Shown here: positions 18,595 through 26,100 of the stretch, in pieces
How positions within the stretch are numbered: position 1 is the stretch's first letter
How the letters are laid out: every line of letters begins with the position of its first letter
Assembly (NCBI GenBank): GCA_030621085.1
Contig: JAUXIJ010000010.1
Span: 1 to 61,131 of the forward strand
Source of the DNA: Candidatus Cloacimonadota bacterium
GTDB taxonomy: Bacteria > Cloacimonadota > Cloacimonadia > Cloacimonadales > TCS61
Direction: 5' to 3'
DNA length: 61,131 nt
Translations under genes and position numbers: made by a program
Notes under the pieces: model-generated
Seen by the model: only the letters and a program-made list of their open reading frames with translations
Database searches by the model: none
What the model was told of the DNA's origin: nothing

Positions 18595-19323
18595 CTAGTT
18601 CTTAATAAAACTCTTCAATGTGAGATTTATATTTTGAACAAAACCAGCATTATCGTAAGTGAGCATTTCTCTTTTACTTGTATTTGTAAAAGCTACCGGT
18701 ACAAGAGGTAGCATTTTAGGAATATCATCAGAAAGAGTTATTGAGTTTTCATTATTTTCTTTTCTCATTTTCTCTTTAAGTGTTGCAGGTAAATCAAGAT
18801 TATCGATATCTAATTCTATTATCTTACAATGTATAACTTGATTATTGACATCGTATTCATCACTTGGTTCAGAAGTTTTCCATTTATTGAGTTTAATCTC
18901 TTCAGGAGTATTATTATTTTTCTCTGTAATGATATTGTCTAATTCATTATCAGAAAGTAAAGTAAGAAAGTGATCACCTCCGGCAATATCTTTGCCCCAT
19001 ATCTTAATCACTTTTTTTGTATTACTCTCAAACTGAATATACAACTCATTTCCTTCAAAAATTTCAAGAACTGTTGTACTATTGTTATCCTTATCAATAA
19101 CCTTTAAGATGTGTTCACTATATTCATCTGTTTTAACAACTTCATTTACTTCATAGACAACCTCATCTCCTTTCTTAAGGTTATTACCAAATCTAAATAC
19201 AGAAGTATACTGGATAATAGCTGTAATTCGCTTCGTATCTTCCGGATCTGGTTCTGATAACTCAATACTATAAATTGGTAAAACCATTGTGATAAGAATA
19301 AACGCTAGTAATGCTTTTTTCAT
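18595..19323 (-). CDS. exported protein of unknown function
   Basis: This 242-residue protein has a clear signal peptide (MKKALLAFILITMVLPIYS). The mature part is acidic and rich in beta-strand-forming residues, with lysine/asparagine-rich linkers and no motif I recognise. It is the first gene of a four-gene exported module and has a GGAGGG site before its ATG. The 104 nt upstream, separating it from hdrC, are very AT-rich and could hold a promoter, though no clear -35/-10 pair stands out. It might be a periplasmic or outer-membrane accessory to the two lipoproteins that follow. I assign no function. Confidence 0.65.
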   Translation of the reverse strand: MKKALLAFILITMVLPIYSIELSEPDPEDTKRITAIIQYTSVFRFGNNLKKGDEVVYEVNEVVKTDEYSEHILKVIDKDNNSTTVLEIFEGNELYIQFESNTKKVIKIWGKDIAGGDHFLTLLSDNELDNIITEKNNNTPEEIKLNKWKTSEPSDEYDVNNQVIHCKIIELDIDNLDLPATLKEKMRKENNENSITLSDDIPKMLPLVPVAFTNTSKREMLTYDNAGFVQNINLTLKSFIKN

Positions 19324-19427
19324 TTTTTCCCTCCAAATATTTTTATTTCAAACTAAATCATTTTCTCTTTTTTTATCTTATTTTTGATTTATATTCTCCT
19401 CAATTAAATCAAATTTAAATAAATAAC

Positions 19428-19835
19428 TTAACCCGTTAATTTTCTGAATGCACCCACCAGGGCAATAGGAGGTAAATCTTGAAGTTCCTTTGCCTCTATC
19501 TGGTTTGGATCAAGAGTTCCGACTCTTTTTCGTAAATTAATGGAACGGAGCGCTTCCATAACTTTAGCAACTTCTATACCTTTGGGGCATCTGGTGGAAC
19601 ATTGCAGACAGGCAGAGCATATCCATATTGTCTCGGAATTTATAAGATCTTCGGTTGCTCCAAATTGGGCAAGACGCATAACTTGATTCGGCATAATATC
19701 CATATATTCAACAACAGGACATCCAGCCGAACAAGTTCCGCATTGATAGCAATCAAAAACATTTTGTCCTGAAAGCTCTTCTATCTTCTCTACTAATTCA
19801 TTTTTTACAATATTCCTTGAAATTTCGTAACTCAT
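19428..19835 (-). CDS. hdrC: heterodisulfide reductase subunit C-like ferredoxin
   Basis: This 135-residue protein has two CxxCxxCxxxCP motifs (CYQCGTCSAGCPV and CSACLQCSTRCPKG) separated by a helical stretch, the layout of HdrC. HdrC conducts electrons between HdrA and the CCG subunit HdrB. Its ATG overlaps the stop of the upstream oxidoreductase gamma subunit (ATGA), so it is translationally coupled to that operon. This physically joins the 2-oxoacid:ferredoxin oxidoreductase to the Hdr system. The partner hdrB lies 7 kb away beyond an exported-protein module. Confidence 0.85.
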   Translation of the reverse strand: MSYEISRNIVKNELVEKIEELSGQNVFDCYQCGTCSAGCPVVEYMDIMPNQVMRLAQFGATEDLINSETIWICSACLQCSTRCPKGIEVAKVMEALRSINLRKRVGTLDPNQIEAKELQDLPPIALVGAFRKLTG

Positions 19836-20368
19836 AATTTATCCTTGTAATAATCATAACCTTTTTGAAATGCTTTTAGATTGTGTTTAATAAATCTTTC
19901 CGGTACAGAATCTGCAACTGCCTTTTCCATTCCTTCTTTTGAAACCAGCTTGGTAGCAGCAGTGAAAAATCCAAGCATTACGACATTAGCAAAAACTCTA
20001 TTCCCCAATTCTTCGGCAAGCCTAGTGGAAGGAATTGAGAAACTCTTAATTTTTCCACGAGGAGGTTTAGTCTTTACCAGATCCTCATCTATTAAAAGTA
20101 TCCCTTTATCATTTAATTCCGGTTCAAACATATCATAACCTTCCTGGGACATCGCAACAAGGACATCTGAAACAGTAACATACGGGTACAGCACTTTGGT
20201 GTCCGACAGAACTACCTGAGAGCTACATGCTCCGCCTCTTGCTTCAGGCCCAAATGCCTGATTCATAGTAGAAAACTTGTGATCGTAAATTGAGGCACCC
20301 TTTCCCACAATAATTCCAGACCTGATAATACCTTGCCCACCATAACCGGCAAATCTAATCTCTGCCAC
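19832..20368 (-). CDS. korC: 2-oxoacid:ferredoxin oxidoreductase gamma subunit (operon 2)
   Basis: The gamma subunit of the OFOR family is recognised by FAGYGGQGIIRSG near the N-terminus, GPEARGGACSSQVV and a QEGYDMF segment. I choose the GTG at 20368, which has GGAGG five nt upstream, over an earlier TTG that has no ribosome-binding site; this gives 178 residues. It overlaps the end of the degenerate beta subunit and is itself overlapped by hdrC. It is the only gamma gene for the two alpha-beta pairs of this operon, which argues that all subunits belong to one complex. The gamma domain helps bind coenzyme A and shape the active site. Confidence 0.87.
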   Translation of the reverse strand: MAEIRFAGYGGQGIIRSGIIVGKGASIYDHKFSTMNQAFGPEARGGACSSQVVLSDTKVLYPYVTVSDVLVAMSQEGYDMFEPELNDKGILLIDEDLVKTKPPRGKIKSFSIPSTRLAEELGNRVFANVVMLGFFTAATKLVSKEGMEKAVADSVPERFIKHNLKAFQKGYDYYKDKL

Positions 20369-21116
20369 TTTGTCCTCCAAGAGGGATAAATTTATCGCCT
20401 AATATTTTACCAAGCTGAGCATTATAGGTGTCAATAAATGGGGATTTTTCTTTATCTGTAAACTCGCCAGTTACAATTTTTTCTTCAGGAGTTATTTCCA
20501 CATTACGAGTGTCTTCATTATTTTTGGTAACAGAATTTTTATAATAAAAATCCAATAATTCAGAATCAACTTGATTAATCTCTTTATAAAAATTCGGGCC
20601 GGGCGATAGAACTTCGATTACAGAAAATCCCCGTTTATCTAAAGCATTAGCTATTGAATTTTCAAGTTCATTGGTATGCAAAGCTGTCCATCTGGCTGTA
20701 TATACTGCGCCACAGGAATTTGCAAGATGCGGAGCATTGAAAGGTCTCTCAAAGGTTGAAAAAGCAGAAAATCCGGGAGAAACTGAGGGAGCGGGTGTTC
20801 CGGCTATTTCTTTATAAATAAAGTTATTCACGCAAATAACGAGCATTTCCATATTTCTTCTTCCTGAATGAACAAGATGATTTCCGCCCAGAGTCATCAA
20901 GTCACCGATAAAGGCTACTACTTTCAGGTCAGGGTTTCCCAGTTTTAATCCGGTTCCAAAAGCAATTGCCCTACCGCGGGTTACATGGAAAAAGTCAACT
21001 CCAGCTTCTTTTATTACTTCAGGTTCAAATGGAATATCCGAAACAACAACTATATTAGATAGTTCAAGTCCCGACTTTTTAATTCCGTTTACAAAAGCAG
21101 TTATAATTGGGTTCAT
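20355..21116 (-). CDS. degenerate 2-oxoacid:ferredoxin oxidoreductase beta subunit
   Basis: This 253-residue KorB paralogue lacks the residues that define the family. Compared with KorB at 22363-23229, the first 37 residues, including WCPGC, are absent. SGIGC becomes SDIPF (Phe30 for Cys67), the thiamine-diphosphate motif GDGDLISIGG becomes GDLMTLGG by a two-residue deletion, MTGGQ becomes EIAGT, and SPC becomes SPG (Gly173). All four [4Fe-4S] cysteines are therefore gone. The rest of the fold (GRAIAFGTG, RRNMEMLVICVNN, SCGAVYTARWTALH) is well kept, with no stop or frameshift. The ATG overlaps the upstream stop as ATGA, so the short N-terminus is real. It is probably structural, regulatory or half of a pseudo-symmetric enzyme. 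Confidence 0.88.
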   Translation of the reverse strand: MNPIITAFVNGIKKSGLELSNIVVVSDIPFEPEVIKEAGVDFFHVTRGRAIAFGTGLKLGNPDLKVVAFIGDLMTLGGNHLVHSGRRNMEMLVICVNNFIYKEIAGTPAPSVSPGFSAFSTFERPFNAPHLANSCGAVYTARWTALHTNELENSIANALDKRGFSVIEVLSPGPNFYKEINQVDSELLDFYYKNSVTKNNEDTRNVEITPEEKIVTGEFTDKEKSPFIDTYNAQLGKILGDKFIPLGGQSGRD

Positions 21117-22366
21117 TTGTTTAATTTATAACCTCCTTCAAAAACAAATTTTTCAAGTCGTGTTTTCCATTCGACAACCTTTCTGATCTTTTTCTTTTCA
21201 TTAACAGCATATTCGATTGCCTCTGCTATATCTTCAGGGTTGTGAACTCCTGCTCCACCGTGAGGAACAAGCACAACATTTGCCTGTCCATGACTACATC
21301 TTTCAACCTCAAAAACGATTTGACCATAATTTATTTCAGGAACTACAAATGCTTTTACTTTGGAAGCGAGTTCAGATATTTTTTTATCCGGAAAAGGCCA
21401 AACAGTTATAAGTCGAAGGTTACCTACTTTTATACCTTTTCCCCTTGCTATTTCAATTCCTCTTATAGCAACCCGATAAGAAATTCCATAAGAGACTACA
21501 ACAACTTCAGCATCATCCATTCCTTCTTCTGTCAATTCAATAATCTTATCTGCATTGAGCCTTATTTTATCCACTAATCTTCTTGTAGGCAACTTTTGTC
21601 TTTTGCCTTTTTCCAATTGATTTTTTATAGGATAGCCTTTTTCATCATGAACAAGTCCTGTAATATACAAATTGTAGCCATCACCTGCTTTTACCATTTT
21701 AGGAACAAGATCTTTATCTGGTTTGAATGGCAGGTATTTTTCTTTTGGACCATTATAAAATCTTCGTGGCTCGATTTCAATCTCTTCAGCCGGGGGGACC
21801 ACTACCTTTTCAGACATATGACCAACGCATTCATCAGCCATTATCATAACAGGGCAACGATACTTTTCTGAAAGGTTAAATGCTTTAATTGTGTAATCAA
21901 ATAATTCCTGTGGAGAGTCAGGTGCAATAGCAATAACTTCATAATCACCATGTGAACCCCATCTTGCCTGCATCATATCTGCCTGACCTGTTTTGGTTGG
22001 AACACCGGTGGAAGGTCCGCCACGCTGGATATTAAGTATAACAAAAGGAGCTTCTATCATTGCACCTAATCCTATAGCTTCCATCATCAAAGAGTATCCG
22101 GGTCCTGATGTAATAGTCATTGTTTTTACTCCAGACCAACTTGCACCCATCACGGAGGCAATGGAACCCAGTTCATCTTCCATTTGAATAAACACAGCAC
22201 CAGCTTGGGGAGCAATACGTGCAAATGTCTCAGCTGCTTCGGTTGAGGGAGTAATGGGATAACCTCCAATAAATCTGCATCCGGCAGCTAAAGCACCATA
22301 ACCGGCTGCTACATCGCCATCCATGTAATAAGTCCCTGTATTTACATCTCTTGGATTTGCTTTCAT
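21113..22366 (-). CDS. korA: 2-oxoacid:ferredoxin oxidoreductase alpha subunit, intact copy (operon 2)
   Basis: This is an alpha subunit with all family motifs. YPITPST is at residues 36-42, where the Thr contacts the substrate carboxylate in characterised relatives. FIQMEDE and GGPSTGVPTKTGQADMMQARWG follow. I place the start at the ATG that overlaps the preceding beta-gene stop (ATGA, 22366), which gives 417 residues and aligns the N-terminus with the other alpha subunits; an upstream start would add ten residues inside the previous gene. It is directly followed by the degenerate beta subunit. An intact alpha beside a dead beta suggests its catalytic partner is the intact beta encoded just upstream. 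Confidence 0.9.
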   Translation of the reverse strand: MKANPRDVNTGTYYMDGDVAAGYGALAAGCRFIGGYPITPSTEAAETFARIAPQAGAVFIQMEDELGSIASVMGASWSGVKTMTITSGPGYSLMMEAIGLGAMIEAPFVILNIQRGGPSTGVPTKTGQADMMQARWGSHGDYEVIAIAPDSPQELFDYTIKAFNLSEKYRCPVMIMADECVGHMSEKVVVPPAEEIEIEPRRFYNGPKEKYLPFKPDKDLVPKMVKAGDGYNLYITGLVHDEKGYPIKNQLEKGKRQKLPTRRLVDKIRLNADKIIELTEEGMDDAEVVVVSYGISYRVAIRGIEIARGKGIKVGNLRLITVWPFPDKKISELASKVKAFVVPEINYGQIVFEVERCSHGQANVVLVPHGGAGVHNPEDIAEAIEYAVNEKKKIRKVVEWKTRLEKFVFEGGYKLNK

Positions 22367-23229
22367 TTTTCGGCCTTTTTTGTTCCGGAAAGCCACTTAT
22401 TATATGAGTCCATATAGGTTGGTCTTTCCCTATCAACAAACTTTCCAACAATAATTTTTGTTTGAAATCCGATATCAAGATTTTTTGTATCTTCCCCGTG
22501 TCTTATCTCTGAATTATCATGGTAAAATTTCATCATATCCAGTCCATCACCAAGCCGGTTAATCCTTGAATAATACATTGCACAGGGAGAAATAACTTCA
22601 ATCACAGAAAAGCCAGGTTTATTTAACGCTTCAGCAATGGAATTTGTGAGTCTGCGAACATGAAGAGCTGTCCATCTTGCCACATATACTGCTCCGGAGG
22701 AATCTGCTAAGTAGGGAATATTGAATGGAGGCTCGACACATCCAAAAGGTGAAGTTGTAGCGTAAGCAGCAAGCGGGGTGGTTGGTGCTACCTGTCCACC
22801 GGTCATTGCATAGATAAAATTATTTATACAGATAACGAGCATATTTACATTTCTTCTTGCAGCATGAATAAAATGATTTCCACCTATTGATATTAAGTCA
22901 CCATCACCTGAAAATACAATTACTTTCAGATCTGGATTAGCAACCTTTATTCCGGTTGCAAAAGCAATACCTCTACCATGAGTTGTATGAAATGAGTCCA
23001 ATTTTATATAACCTGCTACTCTGCCGGTACAGCCAATACCGGAAACTATACATGTCTTTTTCAAATCAATATTTGCCTTATCAAGACCTGCTGCAAAAGC
23101 TGTAACTGCAGTTCCAATTCCACAACCGGGACACCAAATATGAGGAAGTCTATCCATTCGTAAAATATCATTCATTGGATGAACATCCATTGGCTGGATA
23201 TCTTTTTCTATCATTTTTAAAGGTTCCAT
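22363..23229 (-). CDS. korB: 2-oxoacid:ferredoxin oxidoreductase beta subunit, intact copy (operon 2)
   Basis: This 288-residue beta subunit has every element needed for catalysis. It has Cys33 and Cys36 in WCPGCG, Cys67 in SGIGC, Cys216 in ISPC, the thiamine-diphosphate motif GDGD (108-111) followed by INN (135-137), and the MTGGQ loop. It binds thiamine diphosphate and one [4Fe-4S] cluster and passes electrons to ferredoxin. It starts right after the stop of the degenerate alpha subunit and ends overlapping the intact alpha. The substrate (2-oxoglutarate, pyruvate or a branched-chain oxoacid) cannot be told from these motifs. Confidence 0.9.
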   Translation of the reverse strand: MEPLKMIEKDIQPMDVHPMNDILRMDRLPHIWCPGCGIGTAVTAFAAGLDKANIDLKKTCIVSGIGCTGRVAGYIKLDSFHTTHGRGIAFATGIKVANPDLKVIVFSGDGDLISIGGNHFIHAARRNVNMLVICINNFIYAMTGGQVAPTTPLAAYATTSPFGCVEPPFNIPYLADSSGAVYVARWTALHVRRLTNSIAEALNKPGFSVIEVISPCAMYYSRINRLGDGLDMMKFYHDNSEIRHGEDTKNLDIGFQTKIIVGKFVDRERPTYMDSYNKWLSGTKKAEK

Positions 23230-24441
23230 TTATGAACTCCCTGCTTGACTACGATATTCAATAATTCCTTTTTTTCTTTCCTTTTCTTTCAGAGCTAATT
23301 TTATAGCAGAAACTATATCATCTGTATTATTGATTCCTTTTTCTCCATGGGAAACAAAGATAACATTAGCATTTCCATAACTGCAGCGCTCAACTTCAGA
23401 AACAATTTGCCCATAATTTATTTCCGGCACCACAAAAGCTTTTACTTTCTCTGCCAGTTCTGCGATCTTTTTATCCGGGAAGGGCCAAACAACATCAAGT
23501 TTAAGACCACCAACTTTTATACCCATATCCTTTGCCTGTTTCATTGCTTTGATCGCCGCTTCTGATGTTGCCCCATAATAAACAATTACAATCTCTGCGT
23601 CTACAGTTCCGGTTTCCTGAAATTCAACGATCTCATCTACATGATTGCGGATCTTCCATAATATGGGATGAACATTATATTCCTGACATTCCTCAAGCAT
23701 AATAGGATAACCTTTGTCATCATGGGTAAGACCTGTAACATGAAACTTAAAACCATCACCAATATCTACCATTCGAGGAACAAAATCTTTATCTCTTTTG
23801 AATGGTAAATACTTATCCTTTTGTCCTTTAAAATATCGTCTCGGTGTAATTTTTATTCCATCAGCAGGAGGGATTACTACCTTTTCTTTCTTATGAGCTA
23901 TATACTCATCTGATATTACAATGACAGGTGTTCTATATTTTTCAGAAAAATTAAATGCCTTAATGGTGAAATCAAACATTTCCTGAGGAGAACCCGGAGC
24001 AAGAGTTATTACTTCATAATCTCCATGAGAACCCCACCTTGCCTGCATCATATCAGCCTGTCCTGCACGATTTGGAATTCCTAATGACGGTCCTGTTCTT
24101 TGAACATCGATAATTACACAAGGAGTTTCCAGCATCACACCAAGTCCCAAATGTTCCATCATATTAGAAAAACCGGGTCCAGAAGTTGCTGTCATTGATT
24201 TTTTCCCTGTCCAGGATGCACCTATAACAGCAGCGAGAGCTGAAATTTCATCCTCCATCTGAATAAATGTGGCACCGACCTCTGCACTTCTTTTCAAGTA
24301 TCTTTCTATTGTTTCAATGGCAGGCATGATGGGATAGGCAGCAAGAAAAAGGCATCCTGCAGCAAAGGCACCCTCTATACATGCCTCATTGCCACTAAGA
24401 GTATGTGTTCCTGTTAAAACCGCTTTTAAGTTAGTTTTCAA
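23230..24441 (-). CDS. degenerate 2-oxoacid:ferredoxin oxidoreductase alpha subunit
   Basis: This 403-residue KorA paralogue keeps the alpha fold (FIQMEDE, QADMMQARWGSHGDYEV, DVVWPFPDKKI, VPEINYGQI) but is altered at the active-site face. YPITPST reads YPIMPAIE, with Met39 in place of the substrate-binding Thr. GGPSTGxPTK reads TGPSLGIPNR. The start is TTG with AGGAGG six nt upstream, inside the end of the ferredoxin gene; the aligned N-terminus supports it. It is followed by an intact beta subunit, so each alpha-beta pair in this operon has one altered member. It may accept a different substrate or play a structural role. Confidence 0.82.
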   Translation of the reverse strand: MKTNLKAVLTGTHTLSGNEACIEGAFAAGCLFLAAYPIMPAIETIERYLKRSAEVGATFIQMEDEISALAAVIGASWTGKKSMTATSGPGFSNMMEHLGLGVMLETPCVIIDVQRTGPSLGIPNRAGQADMMQARWGSHGDYEVITLAPGSPQEMFDFTIKAFNFSEKYRTPVIVISDEYIAHKKEKVVIPPADGIKITPRRYFKGQKDKYLPFKRDKDFVPRMVDIGDGFKFHVTGLTHDDKGYPIMLEECQEYNVHPILWKIRNHVDEIVEFQETGTVDAEIVIVYYGATSEAAIKAMKQAKDMGIKVGGLKLDVVWPFPDKKIAELAEKVKAFVVPEINYGQIVSEVERCSYGNANVIFVSHGEKGINNTDDIVSAIKLALKEKERKKGIIEYRSQAGSS

Positions 24442-24706
24442 GAGCTACCTCCTCTTTCAAAGTACACCAGATAGAAAATTCAGGGCAGATAGTCTCACAT
24501 AAACCACAGTTTACACAAGCTTCTCCATTTACTATTTTTGGAGGATGATAACCTTTGGAGTTAAATTCATCTGACATTTCAAGGACATCCTTAGGGCAGT
24601 ATTCCACACAGAAACCGCATCCTTTACATCTTTCTTTGAGTATATGGATTTCACCTATAGGAGTTTTCGGCTTTTCTTTGCCAAATGGCACTTCCCAATA
24701 CCTCAT
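24431..24706 (-). CDS. korD: 2-oxoacid:ferredoxin oxidoreductase delta (ferredoxin) subunit (operon 2)
   Basis: This is a 91-residue two-[4Fe-4S] ferredoxin subunit with CKGCGFCVEYCP and CVNCGLCETICP, headed by an RYWEVPFGKEKPKTP segment typical of OFOR delta subunits. It passes electrons from the beta subunit to external ferredoxin or, given the coupled hdrC, possibly onward to the Hdr proteins. The ATG has a CAGGAGA site. It is the first gene of the operon and starts 36 nt after a terminator-like hairpin. Its last codons overlap the ribosome-binding site and TTG start of the degenerate alpha subunit. Confidence 0.88.
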   Translation of the reverse strand: MRYWEVPFGKEKPKTPIGEIHILKERCKGCGFCVEYCPKDVLEMSDEFNSKGYHPPKIVNGEACVNCGLCETICPEFSIWCTLKEEVALEN

Positions 24707-24741
24707 AGATTCTCCTGTATTTTAAAACAATATTTTAAAAT

Positions 24742-24778
24742 AAAAAAACGCAGCTTGCTGCTTTAGCATACTGCGTTT
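24742..24778 (-). terminator. intrinsic terminator upstream of korD
   Basis: On the minus strand AAACGCAG (24771-24778) pairs with CTGCGTTT (24746-24753), followed by a T7 run. An inner GCT/AGC stem extends it. It would stop transcripts coming from the epimerase operon, or act as an attenuator before korD. Confidence 0.75.
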
Positions 24779-24789
24779 AAATTAATGTT

Positions 24790-24897
24790 TCAAACTCCAT
24801 CCAGCTCATATGGAACGTATTGGGTATTGCTTATGAGAATAGTATTCTTGAATTCATTCGGAAGGTAGTTAACGAATACCTTTTTGTATATTATCAA
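24790..24897 (-). CDS. possible 35-residue small protein
   Basis: This short ORF starts at TTG (an alternative in-frame TTG lies two codons earlier) and has AAGGAG at 24906-24911, an ideal 8 nt before the start. The product begins MIIYKKVFVNYLPNEF and ends PYELDGV; it has no motif I know. It lies between the epimerase operon and korD and is followed by the intrinsic terminator at 24742-24778. It could be a leader peptide, a small protein gene or chance. TTG starts with good ribosome-binding sites are used by neighbouring genes. The rest of the gap (24907-25113) is very AT-rich and I see nothing coding in it. Confidence 0.35.
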   Translation of the reverse strand: MIIYKKVFVNYLPNEFKNTILISNTQYVPYELDGV

Positions 24898-25113
24898 AAA
24901 CAATACTCCTTAAAAACAAATATTACAAAAAGGTAAAACACCTAAAATTACTTTTAGGCATTTCACTTTTCTTTACTTTTTTTAAAGTGGCTATAAGCAA
25001 ATTTACTATTAAATTGTCAATTTAATATTTTAAATTTTTTTTCTCCTCTTTTGTTCCTCACTGTATAAATTATTCTAACATTTTATTTCTTAGTTAATTA
25101 AGTTCAATTAATG

Positions 25114-25509
25114 TCATTCTTCGCACAATTCCAGCAAAACACCATGTGAAGATGTAGGATGCAGGAATGCTATATTCGTATTATGAGCACCTTTTCTGGG
25201 AGTTTTATCGATTAGCTTGATCCCCTTTTTTTCTATTTCTTGAAGCCTTCTTTCAAGATTTTCTGTTCCCAGAGCAAGATGATGAATACCTTCTCCTTTT
25301 TTTACCAGGAACTTAGCCACTGTGCTATCTTCGGAAGTTGGTTCCAGTAATTCAAGACGCACATTACCCACAGGAATAAAAGCTACTTTTACTTTTTGAG
25401 ACTCAATAACTTCGATGCCTTCCACTTCCAATCCCAGTTTTTTATAGAATTGAATTGCTTCATCCAGATTTTTTACAGCTATACCAATATGGCTGATCTT
25501 TTTCGGCAA
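25114..25509 (-). CDS. mce: methylmalonyl-CoA epimerase
   Basis: This 131-residue vicinal-oxygen-chelate protein interconverts (R)- and (S)-methylmalonyl-CoA. The family landmarks are [42 protein letters not shown] and [10 protein letters not shown]; the metal ligands are expected at the His of HIGIAV, the Gln of ESQKVKV, the second His of GIHHLA and the Glu of LLEL. The start is TTG with AGGAG four nt upstream. It is the last gene of the OFOR operon (27 nt gap), which ties 2-oxoacid oxidation to the succinyl-CoA/methylmalonyl-CoA/propionyl-CoA route. No mutase or carboxylase gene is in the window. Confidence 0.92.
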   Translation of the reverse strand: MPKKISHIGIAVKNLDEAIQFYKKLGLEVEGIEVIESQKVKVAFIPVGNVRLELLEPTSEDSTVAKFLVKKGEGIHHLALGTENLERRLQEIEKKGIKLIDKTPRKGAHNTNIAFLHPTSSHGVLLELCEE

Positions 25510-25536
25510 AGAAACTCCTAAGATAATTTAAAGAAA

Positions 25537-26100
25537 CTAATCTTCCTTTTCATATTCATCTGCAAGTTTAAATCCAATTTTCATTGCTTTCAAATTCATT
25601 TCAACATATTGAGGTTTAATAGAATTCTGAATAGCTTTTTTTAAAGAAGCTTCGCTTACTACATTTGTTAATCTTATAAGGAAACCAAGAGTAATAATAT
25701 TTGTTGGTAGCAGGGATCCCAGTTTTTGCTGAGCAATATCAGCAAAAGGCAGCTCATAAACTTCCGAATCCAAAAGAGTTATATTTTTAACGGAAGTATT
25801 ATCTGCGATCAGTATTCCATTATCTTTTAAATTAAACGAATATCTATCATAAGCTTCCTGTGTAAGTGTAATTAATATGTCGAATCGAGTAGCTTCGGGA
25901 TAGTAAAATTCGGCATTACTGATGATCACGTCTGCCCGGCTGGCACCCCCGCGGGATTCGGGACCGTAAGTCTGAGTTTGTGTAACTCTGTGCTTTTCTA
26001 TGACCGCTGCTCTTGCCAGGATGATTCCTGCCGTTATAAGTCCCTGTCCTCCACTACCACTTAACCTGATCTCTTTTTTAAATGTCGCCTTTGCCATCAT
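25537..26100 (-). CDS. korC: 2-oxoacid:ferredoxin oxidoreductase gamma subunit (operon 1)
   Basis: This 187-residue gamma subunit has LSGSGGQGLITAG, YGPESRGGASRADVIIS and TQEAYDRYS. It overlaps the preceding beta gene by one nucleotide (TAATG). It is normal in length and motif content, and is a diverged homologue of the gamma subunit at 19832-20368. Together with the alpha, beta and delta genes just upstream it makes a complete four-subunit enzyme, probably 2-oxoglutarate:ferredoxin oxidoreductase given the epimerase that follows. The substrate assignment is inference. Confidence 0.88.
   Translation of the reverse strand: MMAKATFKKEIRLSGSGGQGLITAGIILARAAVIEKHRVTQTQTYGPESRGGASRADVIISNAEFYYPEATRFDILITLTQEAYDRYSFNLKDNGILIADNTSVKNITLLDSEVYELPFADIAQQKLGSLLPTNIITLGFLIRLTNVVSEASLKKAIQNSIKPQYVEMNLKAMKIGFKLADEYEKED

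Noticed and set aside
20355..21116. Degenerate beta subunit as a frameshifted or mis-started normal KorB
   Set aside because: Its ATG overlaps the stop of the upstream alpha gene (ATGA), whose coding sequence fills the region where WCPGC would be. Internal losses (GDGD, MTGGQ, SPC) are in-frame and isolated.
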